Below are positions 57,841 to 64,000 of a stretch of 64,000 bases of DNA, one piece after another. This DNA is from Patella vulgata (taxonomy: Eukaryota > Mollusca > Gastropoda > Patellidae): the NCBI RefSeq assembly GCF_932274485.2, contig NC_065884.2:28849540-28913539 (forward strand), given 5' to 3'. The notes beneath the pieces were generated by a model, which searched no databases, was not told the DNA's origin, and saw nothing but the letters and a program-made list of their open reading frames with translations. The number at the start of each line of letters is the position of its first letter. Position 1 is the first letter of the stretch. The translations under genes were made by a program, and so were the position numbers.

Positions 57841-58397
57841 TGCCCAAGTAGGTTGTTGGGTTTAAACTTGGACACATTGTGCTGGGTTCATTGTCCATTG
57901 CTTTTCGTGTACTTTGTAAAATTGAATTATTCTCACCTATCCAAGTAGCTGTTGGGTTTAAAATTGACCACATTGTGCAGGGAACATTATCCATTTCTTG
58001 TTGTGTACTTTGGGAGCCAAGGTGGGTAAGATGCTTGCTTGCTAGCCTGGAGGTCACATGTTCGATCCCTGCATTGGCCGAGAAAGTTCATCAGGATTTT
58101 CTGACAAGGACTGTCAAGTCGTTTGGATGGGACGAAAAAATGAGATCCTGTGTATACATTGGCATGCACGTAAAAGATCCTGGTCAAAATTTCCCATATA
58201 GCACACTGTATGCGTATGCCCGTCGTATGCGTATGCCTATTCAGAGTAGAACAGTAGGACGTTAAGCTCCATTTGATTTGATTTGATTTGTTGTGTACTT
58301 TGTGAAATTTGATTATTTCCATCTGTCCAAGTAGGTTGTTGGGTTTAAAATCAGACAATTATGCTGGGTACATTGTCCATTGCTTGTTGAGTACTTT
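57841..58397. repeat. 97-bp tandem repeat, 3 units, with SINE insertion
   Basis: CCAAGTAG...GTTGGGTTTAAA starts at 57844, 57941 and 58327. The last interval equals 96 bp once the SINE-1 insertion and its duplication are removed. Each unit also contains CATTGTCCATTGCTTKT and GTGTACTTTG. Confidence 0.88.
58013..58287 (+). mobile_element. SINE-1 copy with 15-bp target duplication
   Basis: B box ATGTTCGATCCCTGCATTGG, then GGCATGCACGTAAAAGATCC, TTTCCCATATAGCACACTG, GTAGGACGTTAAGCTCCATT and a (TTTGA)n tail. The duplication TTGTTGTGTACTTTG is at 57998-58012 and 58288-58302. Confidence 0.93.
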
Positions 58398-58411
58398 TGA
58401 GATTTAATTAT

Positions 58412-59495
58412 TTTTATATTGTCGTCGCCTCCGTCCGTCCACAATTGTTTGTGAACAGTCTACAGGTCACAATTTTTATCCGATTTCAATGAAACTTAAA
58501 ATATAGGTTTATCACCCTAAGATCTCGGTTTCTTTCGATATTGGCGTCTATCGGATCGTAACTTCATGGATTATGGCCCCTGATTGTACGAAAAATCACG
58601 TTTTTGGCTTGTGAACACTGTAGAGGTCACAATTTTTATCCGATTTTGTTGAAACTTAAAATGTAAGTTTATATCCCAAAGATCTCGGTTCCTTTCGATA
58701 TTCGCGCATATCGGACCGTAACTTCCTGAATTATGGCCCCTGATTGTACGTAAAAACGCATTTTTTGGCTTGTGGACCCTATAGAGGTCATAATTTTTAT
58801 CCGATTTAGAAAAACGTATTATTGTATCACCGTTAAACCCTAAGGACGGTTGAGTTCGAATTTCGTGAAAATCGGCCCAAAACTGACAGACAAAATGGCC
58901 GCCGTTCGTTCTCAAATAGCGTAAAAATATGGTATATCAAGGTTGTGGACCCTATAGAGGTCACAATTTTTATCCGATTTTCTTGAAACTTGAAATGTAA
59001 GTTTATAACCCAAAGATCTCAGTTCCTTTCGATATTCGCGCATATCGGACCGTAACTTCCTGAATTATGGCCCCTGATTAAACGAAAAATCACGTTTTTA
59101 GCTTGTGGACCCTATAGAGGTCATAATTATTATCCGATTTAAAAAATCGTATTATTATATCACCGTTACACCCTAAGGATGACTGAGTTCGAATTTCGTG
59201 AAAATCGGCTGAAAACTGACAGATAAAATGTCCGCCCTTCGTTCTCAAATGGCGTAAAAATATGGTATATCAAGGTTGTGGACCCTATAGAGGTTACAAT
59301 TTTTATCCGATTTTGTTGAAACTTGAAATGTAAGTTTATAACTCAAAGATCTTGGTTCCTTTCGATATTTGCGCATATCGAATTGTAATTTCCTGAATTA
59401 TGGCCCTTGATTGTAGGAAAAATCACTTTCGTTTTAGCTTGTTTTCTAACCATCTCTCGGAAAATGTGGGCGTATCCTGCCTGGCAGCCACTGGT
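58412..59495 (+). mobile_element. Family B element, least diverged copy
   Basis: Lacks the 5' hairpin but has the GTCGTCGCCTCCGTCCGTCC tract, six core units (GGTCAC-type landmarks at 58465, 58625, 58796, 58959, 59119, 59292) and the full 3' end: AAAATGTGGGCGTATCCTGC, CTGGCAGCCACTGGT. Neighbouring units alternate between two subtypes, one with TTTTGTTGAAACTT and one with AAAATGGCCGCC. Confidence 0.92.
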
Positions 59496-59500
59496 CAGCT

Positions 59501-59571
59501 GTTAGAGACTGTAGATCTACTTGGGTCCTCCCAATCATCAGGTGGTTGGGTCCCCTCTACTTCATCTGTGT
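59501..59571 (+). repeat. Repeat G, right copy
   Basis: TTAGAGACTGTAGATCTACT, CAGGTGGTTGGGTCCCCTCT, ACTTCATCTG; begins 5 bp after the family B 3' end. Confidence 0.75.
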
Positions 59572-59738
59572 TTGAGCTCAGTTTGACCTTATTGCTTTTA
59601 CTAGCACTTGAATATTCTTCTTCAGCCTTTGACTCCACAGCGTGTCCACGTCTGATGCAAACTTAGTCTGTTCTAGATCTAAATGTGGACTCAACTAGGT
59701 AGATAATCGCAGATGTGACTCTGAAACCAGCTTCTTAA

Positions 59739-60253
59739 AGGGGCTATTCCGATTTGAACAGAGTCTCAAAAACAAAAGTCTGAGTTCGTATGAAATTTAA
59801 GCGCCTAAATATAGAGGAATGGTGTATTTACCCTGCCTCAAAATTTCAGCTCAAAATATTGAGTTGTTTGGACGTGAACGTCAAAAATGCCTATCCGGAC
59901 ACGTAACCCTTTTAAGATTTCTGGTCAATTTTTTCGTTGGGTGACCTGATAATCTATCGCCGATCTTTTAGAGGTCTATACAGTGAATGACCCATGTGCC
60001 GTACTGGATAACGAAAGGTAAATTCCACTTACACATTGTTTTTATAAAATAAAAGTCTGGTTTTATCCAGACACCGCATAATACAGCTTGGGACACAGGT
60101 CTCCATTTCCGGATGAAGACTGACGGGTGTAAGTTGTTTGAAAACATATCACAAATATTGAATTAGTTGCTCGGCTTTAGGTACGGGATATTAAGGGGTT
60201 TTAACACAAAATTAAGCAGTTTTATTCTCCAAAATATTATCGGGATTGGCCCT
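59739..60253. mobile_element. 515-bp MITE with TTAA target duplication
   Basis: TTAA at 59735-59738 and 60254-60257 flanks inverted ends AGGGGCTATTCCGAT and (reverse) AGGGCCAATCCCGAT. The interior includes a perfect small hairpin GTCTGG-TTTTAT-CCAGAC at 60053. TTAA targeting and AGGGG/AGGGC ends suggest a piggyBac-like or related non-autonomous element; it has no coding capacity. Confidence 0.85.
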
Positions 60254-60509
60254 TTAAATTCATTGTCTGAATACCAATTCAACAACCTCATACTGAATTT
60301 CACCATTCTACAAGACTATACCTCAAGTTTCTGTGTGTAAATCTCTTAGAAACTTTTATCATAGTTCTATGCAAATATCGCAAGTTCTTTGAAGAAATAC
60401 AATCTTTCAGTTCCCATGTGAGTTTGGCTATAAGTCTACAAATTACAGGCTATTATAAGCTTATTAAGTTATTTGCCGAAGTTATATATAGTGGTAAATT
60501 ATCATAGTA

Positions 60510-60836
60510 ATTAAGATGTTGGCTTGCTAGCCTGGAGGTCCTGTGTTCGATCCCAGTGTTGGCCAAGAAAGTTCACCAGGATTTTCCAGCATGATTCCCC
60601 CTTTTCAGTGGTGCAGGACAAAGGGCCTCAAAAGGAACAACGTATAGTCATTTGGATGGGACAACAAACCAGGATCATGTGTAAACATTGGCATGCACAT
60701 AAAAGATCCCTTGGTGATTAGAATTTGATATGAGAGTTGACTGTAGCCGCTGTCCGGGCAAAATTTCACTTAATTATAGCATACAGTATGGTGTCTGCCC
60801 ATCTTCATTTGCCCAGTCAGAGCAGATTACTAAGTC
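60510..60836 (+). mobile_element. SINE-1, nearly complete but diverged
   Basis: TTAAGATGTTGGCTTGCTAG (A-box half), TGTGTTCGATCCCAG (B box), GTTGGCCAAGAAAGTTCACC, GGCATGCACATAAAAGATCC, CTGTCCGGGCAAAATTTCAC, GCATACAGTATGGTGTCTGC. The tail is decayed. Confidence 0.85.
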
Positions 60837-61150
60837 AATTGAACAATGAAATTCTTTAAATGGGTAGGGGTGGTTTTTTTTGTGCCTCCTTGATTTTTTC
60901 ATGCCTCTTCCCAGATACTGATTTTTATTATTTCATTATCATTGCTCAACCACTACCAAACATAATCTCTGATATTCTGCGAATAGTATGCTCCACAAAC
61001 CCAAAATTTCTATGTGAAGGAGAAAGAGAACTCAAAAACTTAAAGAGAACCCAAATACTTAAATAACGGTCATTTGAAGTTTACATTATTTCTGTAAAAG
61101 ATATGTTTTATTTGTTCTTGAATTTGTTTAATTAGAATGTAATATGAGGT

Positions 61151-61222
61151 GAAAAAGAAAGATGGAGTTTAATGTCCCTTCAAGGGAAAACTAGGTCATT
61201 TTGGGACTCATGTGGTATAATA
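61151..61222 (-). mobile_element. SINE-2 3' fragment, minus strand
   Basis: In reverse: GAGTCCCAAAATGACCTAGT, then GGGACATTAAACTCCATCTT. It is 5' truncated; no target duplication was found. Confidence 0.75.
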
Positions 61223-61269
61223 CCTATTATGTCAATAATTCACATTTGTGCAGGAGTCTTCTCAGTTGT

Positions 61270-61331
61270 GCAACTTCATTAGCCCAGTTCGGAGCAGAAC
61301 AGCAGGAGGTTAAACCCCATTTCATTTCATT
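61270..61331 (+). mobile_element. SINE-1 62-bp 3' fragment with target duplication
   Basis: ACTTCATTAGCCCAGTTCGG, AGCAGAACAGCAGG, TTAAACCCCATTTCATTTCA, flanked by TCTTCTCAGTTGT at 61257-61269 and 61332-61344. It is extremely 5' truncated, yet inserted in the regular way. Confidence 0.88.
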
Positions 61332-61344
61332 TCTTCTCAGTTGT

Positions 61345-61895
61345 AGGAAACATGAGAACACAAGGAAAATGCACGTAGTTAGGCAGACAGCTCTACTGAT
61401 TGTTGGATCTAAAACCTTGACACTTAAATCTTTGACAGACCTCATGATCTAAAAACATGGATCATATCTGCTTTGCCATATTAATTTCCTGCCGGGTCCA
61501 TGATTTCTCTTAACGTTTGCTAAATTTTTTTTGCATTGCATGTTGTGCATTAATCACACAATATAAATTATTAGATAAAATGAGAATATAGTGTCTAGTT
61601 CAGTGCGAAATAGTAATTCATCTTGTTGAACGCTTGTAAATGAGAACTATAAAGATGTTAATTATTCTAGTGTCTTGGAAATGCTTCCTGTAACTGTCCT
61701 GTTTATCATTATTAACACATTTTTAAATTATATGAACTTTCAAATGCAACAAATGTTATATTTTATATACAAATTAAATTTATGTATGTAACAGAATTAT
61801 GGTAACCCTCTGAATTTAATGACACAGATTTGCATCATATGATGGACTTACTCATAACATGTTTTGCAAAGACGTCAGACTTTAAAAATCACAAA
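61345..61895. other. AT-rich intron 2 sequence
   Basis: No supported feature. Confidence 0.5.
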
Positions 61896-62215
61896 TCTAT
61901 ATACATAAAATCAAAGATGTCTGTGTGTGTGTTCGCCGGTCACGCTTCGTTGCCGCTATCCACCCCAAATATGTGGTGTCAAATTAACCAGCATAACCTT
62001 GTGAATGTTTTAAGCCATCGAATTTGGGCCCCAAGACAGTCTGGGGGCATGGGCAAAAAACGCTTTGTCACAGCTCTCAATCCGCACATATGTGGTATCA
62101 AATTAATTAAGATGACCCTGGGAATGATTTAGGTCATCAAATTTGGGCCCTGGGCGAATTTGGAGCCTGGACAAATTTGGGCCCCGGGCAATTGGGTACC
62201 GGGTGAATTTGTTCT
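61896..62215 (+). repeat. Unclassified repeat with GGGCCC-rich units
   Basis: Begins TCTATATACATAAAATCAAA, GATGTCTGTGTGTGTG, a start reminiscent of some invertebrate Helitron-like elements. It holds two units about 120 bp apart (TATGTGGTGTCAAATTAACC / TATGTGGTATCAAATTAATT) and five copies of AATTTGGGCCC or close variants. The right end is unclear. Confidence 0.45.
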
Positions 62216-62219
62216 ATAA

Positions 62220-62458
62220 CCACAAAATAATGTCCTAAAATAGGTGTACATGGGAGTAGTTACTGACCATTTTTTTCTGTTCAGCAACAATACATGTAAT
62301 ACTGACAGATTAATAATTCTGAAGTCCAAATTGTCATTTGTAGATAATTATGGGGTATAAAGATAATCCATGTCTTATAAATATACAGTAACACTGTATT
62401 GTTAATATGTAGCTTGATATTTAAACTTTTTGTAATAACAAGCATTGTCTTTTTTCAG
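62220..62458. other. Intron 2 end, AT-rich
   Basis: Leads into the pyrimidine-rich acceptor of exon 3; nothing else seen. Confidence 0.6.
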
Positions 62459-62566
62459 TTAAGTCAAATATTAGGCCACAGTGATCAACTGTATGTGAGA
62501 TTACCACCCGGCTTACGAGCATGGCAATTAATATTAGCAGTAATATTTACAATTGTTGCATTCTGG
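62459..62566 (+). CDS. TP53I11: TP53I11 coding exon 3 (first membrane segment)
   Basis: A pyrimidine-rich acceptor (TCTTTTTTCAG) ends at 62458 and the donor GTAAGT begins at 62567. The exon is 36 codons, phase 0 at both ends. It starts LSQILG, equivalent to ISQVLG in human, and includes LPPGLRAWQLILAVIF, equivalent to the REPLGLRVWQFVSAVLF block. The last 16 or so residues (WQLILAVIFTIVAFW) are strongly hydrophobic and form the first half of transmembrane segment 1, which is completed in exon 4. The neighbouring introns are 18.4 kb upstream and 566 bp downstream. Confidence 0.95.
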
Positions 62567-63132
62567 GTAAGTTTTTCTTTAAAAATTATTTGGTCATTTG
62601 ATTCTTTATAGAGTTGTTATACCCGACTTATACCGGTATCAGTGTCTTGATAAACCGCAGTTAATGTTGGCAATCCATCCCCAGTTCTTATGAACATACT
62701 TAATGTTTCTTTGCTTTTCAAATTTGTAGGAATTGTGTATCAGGTCATGAGCAAAATACATTAAAAATTAAGAGTCCTCCTGAAAAGTTTGTCTTTGCGG
62801 AAAATTCTTAAAATTTATTAAGATAATTCATTCAGAATATTTTGGTTGTATATTTCAGAATTATTCCCATTACAGGCCAAAGTTCTCAATGGAATGGAAT
62901 TTTTAAAATTTTGGCAAGATTGTTCTTCGAAGCAAATAACGAAGAACTCTATTTTTAGATTTTTAAATTATAGCAACATAGATTTTGACCGTTTTCTTTC
63001 CAAAGACCAAGCATGGATGCTGGTGGGAATAAGGGTAATGTCAAGTACCCATCCAATTTTTTTATAATTCAATTGAAATTGAAAGTTTGATGGCAAACAT
63101 TTATGTCTATCATGTATTATTATATATTTCAG
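62567..63132. other. TP53I11 intron 3
   Basis: 566 bp, GTAAGT...CAG. It holds an open frame at 62846-63067 with no family match. Confidence 0.75.
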
Positions 63133-63232
63133 GCTTTAGCTTTCCCGGCCCATTTATTTGATATAGCATTTGAATCTGATGAAGGGAAATATTTATCATT
63201 GCCTATCCGGTTATATGGAACAGCATTGCTCA
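63133..63232 (+). CDS. TP53I11: TP53I11 coding exon 4
   Basis: The acceptor ATATTTCAG ends at 63132 and the donor GTAAGT starts at 63233. The exon is 100 nt, entering in phase 0 and leaving in phase 1. It reads ALAFPAHLFDIAFESD, EGKYLSLPIRLYGTALL. The ALAFP motif and the PIRLYG(G/T)ALLS motif are diagnostic for the family and collinear with the human protein (ALAFPDQLYDAVF, PIRLYGGALLS). The first residues finish transmembrane segment 1; the polar stretch FESDEGKY is the first loop; ALLS begins segment 2. Confidence 0.95.
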
Positions 63233-63709
63233 GTAAGTTTTTCTAAATTTTGAACAAGAACCATAAAATTCTTATAAGGTCTGATCAGTATTTTATTAAT
63301 GCCTTACCACAGTAGGAGTTGATATACATAGGCTAGCCGACCTTCAAGTGTATTTTTTTTTAATCCAGTGGTCTAGCTGTAAGTTAAGCATTAATCAAAA
63401 TAAGCTTGTGATTAGGGCTCTAAGGAAAGAGGGGCACCACAAGATATTTTCCAGTTCCAGATTTACTATGGTGTAAATGGTGATCAAGTGGTCAATGATA
63501 TTTTTTTTAAAATTTATTTTATGGTTTAGCATAATTTGTATTTTGAATTACATATAGAGGGCACCATTATTTTTTCTTAGGGCCTCTGAAGGTGTTAATC
63601 CACCCCAGCGGTGATCATATGTCTATATTTATCTCGTATTTCATTTTCAAAGATCAAATAGTAGAAGAAAGATCACTGCAACCTCATCACTTAAACGTCT
63701 CTCTTACAG
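63233..63709. other. TP53I11 intron 4
   Basis: 477 bp, GTAAGT...CAG; no repeat recognised. Confidence 0.8.
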
Positions 63710-63811
63710 GTTTATCTTTGGTTTATTGGGGTACATTACAGAGCTCTGATAGAGAAATAATACGTATGGCCCTTTTATCAAGTATAGTTTATTTTACTCT
63801 TCAAATACTTG
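63710..63811 (+). CDS. TP53I11: TP53I11 coding exon 5 (last one in window)
   Basis: The acceptor CTCTTACAG ends at 63709 and the donor GTAAGC starts at 63812. The first two bases complete the Ser codon from exon 4, then 33 codons read LSLVYWGTLQSSDREIIR, MALLSSIVYFTLQIL, leaving one base. This matches human ISLIMWNALYTAEKVIIRW, TLLTEACYFGVQFL. It holds transmembrane segment 2 (ALLSLSLVYWGTL), a short polar loop (QSSDREIIR) and segment 3 (MALLSSIVYFTLQIL). The final segment and C-terminal tail must be encoded to the right of the window. Confidence 0.94.
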
Positions 63812-64000
63812 GTAAGCTATAACTAGTATAATCCATTAACATCATTTTATAATGTAGAATTTATACATAAAGAGAACTGGATTAGCTTATTTGATTTCTG
63901 TCACTTGGTATAGACATTATTATTATAACAATTTGAAAGCCAATTGTGATTCTGTAATCATGCACCATATTCATATATATGACAAGCCTTTCCCCAGTTT
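63812..64000. other. Start of the next TP53I11 intron
   Basis: Begins GTAAGC and is AT-rich; the following exon is outside the window. Confidence 0.8.

Larger units (their letters stand above)
16195..63811 (+). other. TP53I11: TP53I11 gene span (5 coding exons seen; 3' end outside window)
   Basis: This is the extent of the one recognised host gene, from its start codon to the last exon visible. The concatenated exons read as about 156 residues and align end to end with the vertebrate p53-inducible protein 11 family (189 residues in human), so roughly 30-45 C-terminal residues lie beyond the window. The junction phases are 2-2, 0-0, 0-0 and 1-1, all consistent, and every intron is GT-AG. Introns are about 27.7 kb, 18.4 kb, 566 bp and 477 bp; the two long ones are full of transposable elements. 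The family is a small multi-pass membrane protein linked in vertebrates to p53-induced apoptosis and to metabolic or migratory phenotypes; its biochemical role is poorly known. No promoter or 5' UTR exon could be identified with confidence. Confidence 0.9.

Noticed and set aside
57879-58358. Frames of 128 and 123 residues on opposite strands
   Set aside because: Both cross a SINE-1 copy and the 97-bp repeat; they are shadows of repeats.
62846-63067. Possible extra exon inside TP53I11 intron 3
   Set aside because: The protein family has no insertion between the two flanking exons, whose phases already join perfectly.

Overview
This is a eukaryotic, AT-rich and intron-rich window. It most likely comes from a mollusc: the repeats look like bivalve or gastropod repeats (tRNA-derived SINEs, and elements with tandem cores of the 'pearl' kind), and the one recognised host gene has a lophotrochozoan-like sequence. 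The species cannot be fixed from the sequence alone.

Host gene: one conserved gene covers about three quarters of the window on the + strand. It is TP53I11 (tumor protein p53-inducible protein 11, a small multi-pass membrane protein). Five coding exons are visible: 16195-16259, 43936-44029, 62459-62566, 63133-63232 and 63710-63811. All splice phases match, and they give about 156 residues. The last exon or exons lie beyond the right edge. The first two introns are about 27.7 kb and 18.4 kb and the next two about 0.5 kb, so most of the window is intron. The region left of 16195 is 5' flank or 5' UTR intron. Three short open frames (11334-11558 minus, 27104-27302 plus, 56495-56653 minus) look more gene-like than background but are unidentified.

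Repeats: three families, here called A, B and C, share one design: a 5' terminal hairpin, a short GTCC/GTCTG-rich tract, a core of about 145-170 bp tandem units, and a 3' end carrying an inverted copy of the 5' arm followed by a small hairpin. Where the empty site can be read (49.1-52.1 kb, 35.7 kb, 32.0 kb) they insert at T^T with no target duplication. This fits non-autonomous Helitron/Helentron-type elements (HINE or pearl-like). Their most striking arrangement is a three-layer nest, C inside B inside B, at 49135-52137. Family E (31.5-37.1 kb) is an older repeat tract with a degenerate unit of about 340 bp that hosts one A, one B and one Tc1-type insertion.

Other elements are a frame-broken Tc1-like (DD34E) transposase (40884-41870), three copies of a Tc1 deletion derivative that kept the last 40 codons of a transposase (2.5, 34.6 and 44.2 kb), an internally deleted mariner (6664-7391), several MITEs (16690-17255, 39517-39872, 46354-46697, 59739-60253), two L2/CR1-type LINE fragments (5525-6290 minus, 55080-56012 plus), at least three tRNA-derived SINE families (several copies with clear target duplications), two long palindromes (13325-13419, 26683-26859) and several small tandem repeats. 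I saw no rRNA genes, functional tRNA genes, CRISPR arrays or bacterial-type operons. Nothing was recognisable as a retrovirus or Polinton.
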